Shown one piece after another: positions 1 to 12,100 of a stretch of 64,000 bases of DNA (position 1 is the first letter of the stretch; each line of letters begins with the position of its first letter). A program made the position numbers and the translations under genes. The stretch comes from Pholis gunnellus (lineage: Eukaryota > Chordata > Actinopteri > Perciformes > Pholidae), in NCBI GenBank assembly GCA_910591455.2, contig OU342808.1:22111714-22175713 (forward strand), in the 5' to 3' direction. The notes beneath the pieces were generated by a model. It was not told the origin of the DNA and searched no databases. It saw only the letters and a list, made by a program, of their open reading frames with translations.

Positions 1-3000
1 CAGTCCAGGTAATGTCCTCGGTCTTGTGCAGAAACTGCTCCATCTCATGCATGTTGGTGAGAACGCTTCGGATCATCGGCAGCAGGAGGAAGCGGATGAG
101 ATAAGATGACTGCACTCCTGAGTTGGCTAACAAAAATAAGAAAAAAAACTCTAAATCTCTCACATTTCATTAAAAACGTGCATGTAAATAAGTTCTCAGT
201 CTGATGAGAATCTATACACAAATCTATAAGAACTCAAATTTGTCTGAATGAAAGCATCAATCTGTTTGTATTTAATACTGTGAACAGAGGTAACAGCAGA
301 TCCTGAAAAACACTTGTATTCCATAACTATGAGACATTATAAACGTAAAAGGTTTTAATTGTAGCACTTTACGCTAGAAAGTAAAAAGAAGAACATATAT
401 TAAAATTGTAGAAGTATATTCTGCTTTTCTTTATTAAACAGACTTATACAGACTGCTAGCAGCTCTGTGAGGATCTATTTCTAGATGTTTGATCATACTC
501 TGAGCAATAAAACAAGGAAGAACTCTTTGAAGAAAATTAGTTGATGTAAAATTCTGTAATAAAAGCCCCAATACACGTGTGCTGCACTTACGCTCAGTGT
601 ACCAGGAGGTCATGGTGATGATCCTGTTGACCTGGGCCTCTCGCATGGCGCTGACCACGCTGTTCATGGACAGGGAGTAGCCCGTCACCGGCGAGAAGAA
701 GGAGGCCGGGAAGCCGAGGCAGGACAAGATCACGTCCTGTCCTCTGAAGTGAGCCTTCAGACTGTCTGCTGAGAAAATATCAGCTTCCACCACCTGAAAG
801 CAGCAGACGGGGAGACATAAATAATCAATAATGAGGAGCAGTTTTACGTCTTTGTTGAGTCGAGATCACATACAAGCATTGTCTTTCAGAACCTTCTCAC
901 TTCCTGCCCGTCCCATTGGTTCCTACAGATGACTAAACCAAAGCCTCCAAGCTTTTTCCACCTTAATCTTAATTGACCAGAGACATGTAACATTTAATAA
1001 CTGAAAAGTGAATTCACATTATTTCCCATTAATAACTCAATCCTGCTGATTTCAGCAGGTCTGTTTTGCCTATTTTAAATCCAGTTGTGCTTCTTTTATT
1101 CTCAAGAGAAGTGTCTGTTTTTCCATTAAGATTATTTATAGCCATTGCTGCGGTGTCAAAGAGCACTAGTACCATTCCCCAGTTCTCCTACAGTATAGTT
1201 GTTTTTTTACTTGCTTTCCAATAAATACCTGTTTCTTCCCATTACACTTTCTTGAGATGAAGTGACATGCACCCAAATGCCTCTTATCTAACTGTTGTTG
1301 CACTTTACATACAATTTCCCAAAACGCAGTTATTTTCTGAGATCGCCAAAGAATATGTGATCTACATCAAATGATTATGTAGTTTAAGTCAACGTCACTC
1401 AAACAGGAGTAAATAGTGTATTTGTCGGGGACTATTTTCAGCTGCGGATGAACACATGATGTGTGTTGTAGTGAGGATTTACAGTAGCAGGATGTTGTAA
1501 GTTGGATTGACTCAAAACACCGAATGAGACTCATTTAGGGGGTTTTAATAGACAACAATGATTTAGATTCATCGGGTGATACTTTGATATATTCCATTTA
1601 TGGTTTTTGGTCTTTTCAAAAGAGATTTGTTGACAATAAGAAAAAAAAAAAAAGATTAACACCAGGTTTATATTTGCAGTGTTGCATTTAAATCCACATT
1701 GTTATCTGCATTGCTGTGTGCACAGTATCACACCCAGAAGTTAAACCTGCAAGAACATCTGTGGCTTCTGTTCAGAAACATTTGCAGTACTTCAGATTTT
1801 ACCTAACACGACCCTCATTCGGACACAATTCTATCACACCGACTGAACTTTGAACATGCAGTTAACAGCAGCATAACAAGATGGCTAACTCAGAGTGAGT
1901 GTCATATTACCTTGAGATTATCATGATGCACTGTAAGTTTTCCCGGGTTCCTGACGATGGCGGTGACAGTGTGGCCCTGCTGCAGTGCCTGGTTGACCAG
2001 ATACTGTCCAGTCTGCCCAGTGGCTCCCAGTACGGCGATCTTCATCCTCAGCTTCCGACACACACACACACACACACACACAACTCAGTCAGAGCTGAAG
2101 CTTATCAATGGACGACGTGTTGAATGCTCCGATTCCTCAAACTAACTACAGGGAAGGTCCCTCCCTGTTTCACAAGTCCCAAGTGTAAATAAACGATTAT
2201 TATGGTGCAATAAAGAAGCTCTATCTGAGGTATTAAGGTTTGTCATCTGATGGAGTATGTGCTTAAAATGTAGATGTTACACTGCAGCCTTGTTTATACA
2301 TTAGTCACTGATTCAACATAAATTATCATCTAAAGAGGTTATATCATGTACAATTTATTTTTAGTAAGATGTTTCTATATGTTGACGTTGTCCCAGCTTG
2401 GTTGAAAACTTGCGTTTGAAGAGGCAAGAAGAACAAACACTGGGTGTCTTTGTTGACTCCCAAATTGGGACAAATGTATCATTTCTGCAGCCGTGGAGAG
2501 GATGACGAGCTTGTTGGTCAGATGCTCTCTGCAGATATTAATCAGAAACAACCAACTGAATCTAAATGATGTTGGTTGGGAAGTCAGTCTTTTTCTTGAA
2601 AGTTTATAGCTGCCATGTTCAAGCGAACTCTGGTCAACATGGAGCCAGATGTTGCACTGTTACAGCAGCTGTGCTATAATTGTCTTGTGTTCATTTTTTG
2701 ATTTATCACTTTTCATGTAAATCACTTTGCATTGTCTTGTTGCATTTCTTCAACTTGATTTATAAACAATATGTAATAGTTCTTTTTTAATATTGTCAAA
2801 CATAACGAAGATTTTAGAAGCTCTTCAGAACAAACAGTAGCACCACTCCTACTTATATAACTAAAAGTCAAATTTCAACCTGGTGCTTTTTGCTCTTGAC
2901 GCACCCATTTTATAGAAGAAAACACATCATGTGGTGCGATACTTCAATGGGGTGAAGAAGTATTTATTGTTGGATTGCTTTTTTTTTTTTAAATGACTCC

Positions 3001-3858
3001 CTGAGGCACATCCTGTACAATTCTTCAAGTTAATCAAGCGGTGGTTCACTTGAATGATGATATAAGGCTGCAGAAGTAGCCAAGTAGCATGAAATCAAAG
3101 TAAAACTGTTACATCAAATTTAACAATTTAGGGCAAGGTCTTCAAAAACCTTCTGGAAAAAAAGGTCTCAACCCCTTTCTCAGAATCTCTCCCAATGCTG
3201 CAGTAGATTATGAAAGCATACATTCATAAGTCACTAACCCGCCACACAAAACCTCACTTCAGATCGGATAGACCCAGTGACGTTAGGTACCCTGGTTAGA
3301 CCACCAGCGTGGACAATTAATTAGTAAGCATCGGAAATAACAGAATTCTACGAATATAAGGCTGCTTTCAATGTGGAGCTGCACTAACAATGACAAGCGG
3401 GGACAAGAGTCTTTAAATACAGGGACTAACAACTGACCCGAGGCTCAACCTTTTTGCATTGCATAATGTAAACATCTTTGTTTACTTGTTTAATGCTTTT
3501 AAAGAAATGTCCACAATGGACCGCATTTAGAGTCACGATCAGTTGAGAAACACCGGAAGTATTGTTTTCCTTCCATCTGTACGCATATGGCTGAATGAAA
3601 TAATGCTAAATACTCACAAAAAGCTCACATGTATTCCTAAATATTTGGTGCTTGTGTCACATGTGTTGACAAATAGATGTTAAGTTCAATCAACATCTCT
3701 CGCTTAACTGTGTCAACAACAAAAAACGGCAACATACGTTTTTCCACTCCTCAAAAATATGACAGTTTGGCGTCAATGATTATCCATATAAACGAGAGGA
3801 CGGCTCGTTGTTAACAAAAACAAACCAAACCAAACATTAGCTAACTCACCTCCGCCAT
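1..3858 (-). CDS. NAD(P)-binding flavin-reductase (BLVRB)-like oxidoreductase, 3' end cut by the window edge
   Basis: An atypical short-chain dehydrogenase-like protein, predicted to be a soluble NAD(P)H-dependent reductase. Readable coding exons on the minus strand are 3858-3850 (MAE), 2051-1911, 793-592 and 126 to the window edge. They join in phase with GT/AG sites at every visible junction. The protein starts MAELRMKIAVLGATGQTGQ; GATGQTG is a GxxGxxG dinucleotide-binding turn on the first beta strand. Later segments ILSCLG and IITMTSW follow the BLVRB/NmrA-like Rossmann pattern, and the last visible exon ends HEMEQFLHKTEDITWT. The short first exon is inferred because it supplies an ATG in the right phase; translation could instead begin at ATG 2045. 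A (CA)n tract sits just upstream of the second exon on this strand. Family membership is seen from motifs; substrate is unknown. It resembles human BLVRB but may be a fish-specific relative, so no symbol is given. Confidence 0.8.
2057..2082. repeat. (CA)n microsatellite
   Basis: About 13 CA units just upstream of the second coding exon of the BLVRB-like gene; on the transcribed sense strand it is a (TG)n tract next to the acceptor CGGAAG. Confidence 0.9.
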
Positions 3859-3960
3859 GCGTCACACGTCACGTACACGTCCAGCGAGGGAGGCGTTCAA
3901 GACCGGTGTGTTGCGTATGAGTTCAGGTGTGTTTATAAAGGAAAAGTTATGCGTTTTATG
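3859..3960 (-). promoter_or_regulatory. Probable promoter/5' UTR of the BLVRB-like gene
   Basis: Immediately upstream of the inferred first exon the sequence is locally GC-richer and carries clustered ACGT cores. On the minus strand it reads TACGTGACGTGTGACG, which resembles CRE/ATF or E-box-related sites. No TATA box is evident. Promoter identity is inferred from position. Confidence 0.4.
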
Positions 3961-6126
3961 TATTTTAAAACGGATTTAAAATTGTTTTGATAACACGCAA
4001 AATGCGATTATGTGACCCTTTCAAGTAAACGTTGAAGTGACTGAATAACTGTGTCACAAAAAGTATATTCTAACGTGAAATTAGCACCCAGTCAATGTAT
4101 GCTAACTAATTAGCCACGTGTTACAATATCCCCATTACAGCCACCCCAATACAATTACATCAAAACACTTGACATAAAGAAATAGAACTATTGACTGTAA
4201 AACATAAAAAAGGCATGTAACTCTAGCTGTATGTAACTAAATACATTTGTTGTTGCTCTATTGTGAATCTATTTATGTCTTGACAACTAATTAGCAAAAA
4301 TCACAGTTCTGTCTCTCGATTTCTACCAATATACGCATTCAAATTGCCCGCCAAGTACTTCCTGGAACTATCAGAAGTCTATGTGAGTCCATTGACCATC
4401 AAGCATTTTGAATCTTTCCTTGTATGGCCCTGCTTGTACCTGCATGTTTCAGGCATACATGTGTGTTCATGGGACTCTAAGCGAAAGTAAAGTGGAGTTA
4501 CTTTTTTGGAATTGATTATCCCTTTGTTATTCGTTTTGTATTGAGTAAAACATTAGATCGGTAAAAAAGAAAGTAAAATAAATAACTCACTACAGAAATT
4601 ACAAAAATTACAGAAAGACACACAAATATGTTAAAGATAATACTGAAATACATGATATAGGGCAGTGTAACTTGTTTTTGGGGAGGTGTTGTGCTTTTCT
4701 TCCAGCCTGCCATGACCTCTAAAATCCGACCATTTCAACACTCGCTGCTGGGTTCATCATTAGATGTCAACACAAACACACCTGACCACACACGCTTACA
4801 AATTACTGTAATCAAAAACCTATGTTTCCATTCGCACTTCCTATAAAAAACCAGCCGAGTCGCATCAAGTCATTAGCTCAAGTAATCCACTTGTGGCTCG
4901 GTGCCTTGACTCTGCGATCACACCGAGGGACTAAAGACTAAACCAGCTTCAGCACAGACAGAGGGAGCTTCACACATGGGGCCTCTGTGGTGACCGTCCT
5001 TCTTCCACCTACGGTACGATGACCAGTCTGACTGACGTTCTGCAGCTCTTGATCTGATCCTGGTGGACCGGTGGAGGATGAAACAGAACAAATGGTGTTT
5101 AAATACTCATTGAAACTGAGAGCCAAACAACTAGGCAGCTGGTGACTGGAGAGGGGAGGTGACCACGTAAGTAAAATGTTGATTTAAAGATCTCACAGTA
5201 GAGGAACCTTTTCAGATTTCTACAGCAGTTAGATCAATTCACTAAATCCCAAAACAAGCAGATAAAGACAGAAAATCATATTAGACTCAGTTTTCTAATC
5301 TTTACTAGGTCAGAATAAAATCTGAAACATGTTCCAGATTTGGTTCAAGCACTTCCATAATGATATATCTTAGTACACTAAAAGGTTTGCCTTGTACAGT
5401 TATGTCTTGTGATAGGAAAGATGAGATTTTGATCACCACTTTGACCTGATGCTAAATATGTGACGAAAGCCACCATCTGTTCCTCTAAGTAGGTCAAAGC
5501 CAGCAATAAGCTTACGTTCAAACACAATTCAATGCAATATATCATGTTCAGATTTAAACGATCAATCTTTTGTTGGGTTTTGTAAATTGTAAACAATAAT
5601 TTAGGCATCATATGTTTACCTGAAACAACAGATGGATATTTTATAATGATTTAATTCTTCCATTTCATTAAAAAAAAACTTAAATGAATAAGATATTTCC
5701 TGCCTTCTCAGTTTCATAGATTGCTTAGTGTAAAGCCTTCCAAGAATTTAGGTAAAAACAGTCCTGTGCTGCGGGATTGAGGCCAATCACAGAGATGAGG
5801 AGCAAACCAGCAGATAACGAGATTAAAAGGTCGAAACGTCCTCCGGCTTCAGCTCCCCCGCTGCTGACAAGCCACGCTCAACGTTCTGCTCCGTGAATGA
5901 ATGGGTTTATCAGAGGCCAGGATTGCATCAGAGTTACTTTAACATGTGTGTGGGGTGTCTGAAAATGTATATGTATAGTCAGATTTGTGACGCCAAAAAG
6001 TAATGTATCCCTTTTAGAGAGCAGTAATGGATTCATTGTGTTGTACTTAACTAATGCAGATAATTCATGCGCATACGTTAAATCTGGTAACTTTTATCTG
6101 ATGTGCTTGTTTGGTGCTGTGAACAG
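3961..6126. other. Intergenic spacer between the BLVRB-like gene and ppef2
   Basis: AT-rich DNA with no exon I can support. The only open frames are short chance ORFs without splice logic or family similarity. The last few hundred bases should contain the ppef2 promoter and 5' UTR. A CCAAT box (about 5782) and the GATTA-type core at about 5820 are visible, but none is decisive. Confidence 0.5.
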
Positions 6127-6134
6127 GAACAGTC

Positions 6135-9100
6135 ATGGGATGTGGCGTCTCAAAGTCCGACCAGTTCCACAAAAACGCCGTTAAAGGTAACCATGATCCT
6201 TCAAACATTGACGGATACACCTGCTTAGAAACCTTCTCAGATGTTTGTGTTGTATTAATGCGTCTGCATTTCTTTTCTTTCTGCTCCGCTGCATGCAGCC
6301 GTCATAAGTAAGCCACACCCGTCTTACCTTGTGTGTTGTGTCATTGTGTTTGCCAGATGTTGAATGTGTGTTCAAACCACACATCTGGGTCGGAGCAGGT
6401 GGAGGAAATATCAAATGTCCAACTTAAGATGGTATAGATATTTTAGCACTGCCGCATTTGTGAAAGAGAAACATCTTGTAATGTCTAAAAGGTTTACAGA
6501 AACAAACTGTCTGTGTAAATTTACTTGAAAAAGAAGTATGAAGAACAGAAATGTATGTCAAGAAGAGTGTAGAAAGTGGATCCCAATGCATAACAATGCT
6601 GGCCACATGAACTCAGAAGAAAATAATCTTTATTTATGGTTTGTGCCGACAAGTCAAACAGACAATCACAGAACAAAAACCAGGGGATCAAACAAAGACT
6701 GAACTGAAAACCAGGACTTGAATACAAACTGATTTGACGAGGGGATGAAGTGCAGGTGTAGAGAAGTGCAGGTGATGAGGCAGGAGGATGGACAGGGAAC
6801 TGATTGAGCAGGGGGGGCAACTCTGGGAACAGGGAAGGAGCTGATTGGCTGGGAGGAATGCTGGGAGCAGGGAAGTGTGTAGATGGTTAAAGGAGGGAAA
6901 GGCAGGACAGGAACAGAGGAGGAAATACATCGCACAGAAAACCACTCTATTCTAGTCTGAGTGCACTTGGACACGGTGACAATCGATCATCATTGCAGTA
7001 CGATTCCACTTAAAGTTATTAAATCCTGCATTGTTGCTGCTGTTGTGTGTTTACTGTGAAGTCAATCTTCATCTCTGCAGCATTTGCTATTGTCTGATCA
7101 CCTGTTGTCTCTGTTTCAGCTATAAGATCTGCCGTCCTGATTCAGCGATGGTACCGTCAGTACGTCGCCCGCACAGAGATGAGACGGAGATACACCTGGC
7201 ACATCTTCCAGTCCATCGAATACTCCGGAGAACAGGCTCAGATAAAGGTGAGAAACCACCAAGAGACGATCCAGTGTGGGTTCTGCAGGTTTGCTTTAAA
7301 GTAATAACAAAAATAACATCAACTTTCACGCCTCCTCCCCGTGCAGCTTTATAACTTCCTCGGCTACCTCATGGACAATTTCACACCTGCAAGCAATGAA
7401 CGTAAGATTTATACATTTCAATTGACAAACTGCATCGCTCAAGAACTTCCTGAATCTCCAGGTGTGAGCTGTCGTCGTGTCCTTTCCTTTGCAGGGAATT
7501 TGATCTCGCACATCTTCAGGGAGAACGAGGTATGTCAGGACGCAGAGTGGGAGAGGTACTTCTGCTACAAGAACATCGAGGTGCCAGAGATCTACTCGGG
7601 CCCTCACCTCACCTTCCCTCTGACGGCGGAGCAGGCGGTCGGGCTGGTGGAGGCCTTCAGGAACAAGAAAGTAGGTGCACACCGCGGCCAGCCATGTTTT
7701 GAGCTTAAGAAGGAGTCTCCCTTGTCTCCTCAACTATCTTTTACTTTTACGACATTTTCTTTCTGTATTTTGTCTTTGAATATATTGAAAAACAATCTTT
7801 AAATAAAATGCATCATTAGTTTATTGTTGGTTGCGTTCAAGTTACGTGCAAGAAATGAGGACAAAAAGCACATATGCATGAATCACAGAATCACAGCAGT
7901 TATAGCATGACTACCTGCTCATGTGTCTGAAGCCGTCTTGCTGATAAGTTTCTCTCCCAGCAGCAGCTGCACTCGCGCTACGTCCTCCAGCTGCTGCTCG
8001 AGACGTGGAAACAGCTCCGGATGTTGCCGAATATCAACCGCATCTCCACCTGCCACAGCAAAGAAATCACTATTTGTGGTGAGCCAAAGAATTCGTTGAT
8101 TCAATCGATCTGACAATTTTAGCAAAATGACAGAAGTTTTCTGAATCCATCATCCAAATTGTGAATATTTGCTCTTTTTTGTTTAAACCTCCTGTTATTG
8201 TAAACTGAATCTTTGGGGGTTTTAGAATGTTTGTTGGATAAAACATGACACTTATATGTCAAATTGTGCTCTGGTAGATTGTTATTTTTCTTTAAGTTAT
8301 AAACTAATGTTTTTTAAACATTTACCAAATATCTGATATTTTATAGTCCAAACTAAAAATCATTTTTAGAACAATATTCTAGCACTTTCTGACAGAAATG
8401 TAGACAGTTTGTTTCTGTTTGTTGTTATTAATTCATTTACACACATCTTCTTCATTACAGGTGATTTGCACGGACAACTGGATGACCTGCTGCTGATTTT
8501 CTACAAGGTCTAGATTTCATCTTCTAACAACTTCAAATTTGTTTTTTTCAAGCTTATGAGCTATAATTATTAATTTGAAAGAGGCGTCTATAGATAGACA
8601 TTTTTAATGGAATTGTTTAAATGATTAGATTTTATTATTTTAATCAATACTCTCCTCCTTGCCTGTACTGTAGGCCATGAAGTGAATCAGTAGTGCTGCA
8701 ACTCAATACATTAATTGATGGGAAAGTTTCACATCATTTAAAATTTTAAAAACAGCATTATCTTACAATTGAGAAGCTAAAATCAGGGACATTCTTTAAT
8801 GCTGAAACAACTTTAACAATTAACCAATTAGCAAGATTGTTGCTGAAAATGAAGTAAATCTACTCATCGATAAATCAACTTATTGTTTCCCTCCTAAACT
8901 CTCATTGGTTTACATTCAGATTACAGAAGAAGGCTTTCACACGACTTTACTCGTTTACATTACAGAATGACATGCCGTCCTTGGAGAAGCCATATCTGTT
9001 CAACGGAGACTTCGTAGACCGAGGCAAAGACTCCATTGAGATCCTCATCATCCTGTTTTCATTCCTGGTCGTCTATCCGAGTGAAGTCTACCTCAACAGA

Positions 9101-12100
9101 GGAAACCACGAGGACCATATAATCAACCTGAGGTAGAACTAAATCTAACTAGAGGGACAGTGAAGCTAAAAAAAAGGTACATTTCTAACCGTTATCTTGC
9201 GTTTCTCTGACTGATGTAGGTACGGCTTCACAAAGGAGGTGTTGACTAAATACAAGGTGGGTTTATATCACTGTACAAACTTCAACACACTCATTTTCAT
9301 TGTGTTTACAGCTCAGTGTTAACTCCTCATCCCTGCTTATCAATCTAAAGAGCACAGCCTAAATGTGCCCTAATCCCTTCTATCTTTGGAGCAGCACATT
9401 TAGATTGGTTTGAATCACCTGTGCCTGAACATTCAGTAAGGCTTGATACAGCCCTCCCAGTACTATACTGGTCCCTATTGCGAACAGCTAAGAGGATTTG
9501 ATGTCATTAAATCAGATGACTGATCTGACTCTGTTGGCTTTGTTCAGATGGAAGGAAGTTTGAATTCCTGCGACACTATCAGCAATAATTTGATTGACAT
9601 TTTGGTTTATAAACATTCTTAAGTCATCGAACTTTCAATCTGAAACAACATCTTTACACTTGATCCGCAAGCTGCAACAACCCGTCAAATAAAGACAACT
9701 ACACCTCCAAAAATGAGACAAAACACATAGAAAGTACTGGACAATGCACATTAAGAGAAGAAGAGGAGGATGAAGACAGTGGTTTCCTGTTTGTCCTCAG
9801 ATGCACGGCAAACGGATCCTGAAGCTGCTGCAGAAGATTTTCAGCTGGCTGCCGTTAGCCACGGTGATCGACCAGAAGGTGCTGGTACTCCACGGTGGGA
9901 TCTCCGACACCACAGACCTCGGTGTCCTCGCCAGAGTGGACAGACACAATGTGAGCTGTCAAACGTGGACATGTTCATTTTGGTTTTTCATCATCATTGT
10001 GAAAGTCCCTGACATCTCTGCTCTTCTTCTGTTTCTTTTTCAAACAGTATGTTTCAGCGCTGAGGCCTCCAAAGAAGAGACACGGGTGCTCAGCGAGGTT
10101 GTCCGTTGACTCGGATATGGACGAGGGCGTCTGGTCCCCCAACAAGGTGTTGCAGCGTCAGAACTCCCTCACGTTTCTCAAACCGATTCGTCGCGACAGC
10201 TTCATGAACCGCTCGCTGCAAGACTTCTCCGACCGGCTCAATGTGAACACGGTGGACGAGGTGGAGATCTCCAGAAGGAGACGGTCCATTTTCAACCCGG
10301 CAATCGGCAGACTAGAAAATGAGACGGCCGCGTCCTCCGAGTCTGTCAACAGTCAGACTGTGATAGACGAGTGGAAACAGGTGATGAATGAGTAGTGACC
10401 CGAGGTGTTGGCTCACGTAGGCCTACTTATTCTATTCTTTTTGATTTGTTTACTAAAAACCCAACTGATCCACATTGTCTTTGTTTTAAGTTGTGTTTTT
10501 CTCAGCGGTGTAAAGTGCCACGTGAGTGCTGTTCTTTGCATTTATCCTAACGTCAACAGTGCACATGATGCATTTTAATGTCCCAGTGAAACAGAAGTTA
10601 GAGCGTCTTTAGCTTCTGTACTGTGACACATTCCCCAGTGAGACAGAATATTTGAGCGATGCTGAGTGGCAGATTCATTAATAGGATGATGTCATATGAT
10701 TGGTTAAAATTGGCTGGTACTATTTTATTTAAGCACACTTCATATTTGGTTTTACAGGAAGTAAAGATAATTGGATTTTGATATAAAAATACACAGCACT
10801 AGATTTTTTTTTTTGGGGTCATAAATGTTTGCATATATCGTTAAATAGTTGCATACAATATGACTGAGGATGTGATTTAAAAGGGCAGTTTTTATTTCAT
10901 CTCGACTTTAAAAGGCGGTAAAATGAGAACGCTATTAAAACAAAGCAGAGCTACAATAACTACAAGGCATTGTCAACTTTCATTGGTATTTAAAAGCAAT
11001 CTTTGATTCTATCGTGTGCAAGTAAGTTGGATAAATCCATTTCATACACTCAACACGTACACTGTAAAAATACACTTAAGTACAGCACATGTGAGATACT
11101 TATTTAATGACTTGTTGCTTTTGTGTCTCCGCTCTGAGTCACAGTCGGACGAACAACACTCACCTGCTGTGTATTGTTGCCAGCGTGGGCTTTAACCTGC
11201 TGTAATCCGCCGCGTCATTAATCCCGCTACCGTCACCATTTTAAGTACAGGCTGCAGACGTCCATGGTCTCTTTTGACTCTGGTCCATTCAACTCAGGGA
11301 AATATCTGAACTGTAAAGTGATGCTCTCTGGTGTTTGTACACATATTATATAAAATATAATAAGTTAGTAATTCAGAAATATTTTAAGTAGCTGTTCTGG
11401 AGCTTTTAATCACATGATCTTCCTCAGCAGACAGTTTGCCATTGTAGACATTTTTGAGCACTTTTAAGGACATTGATTAAAAGTCCTTAAAAGTGCTTAA
11501 GAGTTCAATCATGTTAATTATTATTTTCTCGTATTATCTACAGATCCTGGACCTGCTGTGGAGCGACCCGATGAACCAGGACGGCTGCGTGCCCAACGAG
11601 GTGCGGGGTGGAGGCTGCTACTGGGGCCCCGACGTCACCGAGGACTTCCTGAACAGACACAACCTGCAACTCATCATCCGCTCCCACGAGTGTAAACAGG
11701 AAGGTTACGAGTTCTGCCACAACCGTAAGGTGAGCTCAAGACACTGACGGCCCACAGACGCTGTGATGTTTTCACTGTAACATTAAGGCTTTCTTTGGTT
11801 TCACCTAGGTCCTCACTCTGTTCTCCGCCTCCAATTACTACGATGTGGGAAGCAACAGGGGGGCCTACGTGAAGTTGGGTCCAGACCTTGTGCCTTATTT
11901 GATTCAATACCAGGCCAGCAGCATGATCAGAGAGCTCACCGTGAGACAAAGGTACAGAACAACTACCAGAAAATATTCATCTCAAGAAATGTGAATCATT
12001 CTACTAGGGCTGCAACTAGTTCCTCTTTCACGATTTATCAATTAGTTGTCTATATAAAAATCCCTCTTATACTTCCCCAGAGCAGAAGGCAACACCTCAT

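Noticed and set aside
7326..7733. 135-codon minus-strand frame
   Set aside because: Antisense shadow of two ppef2 exons whose plus-strand translation is clearly PPEF2.
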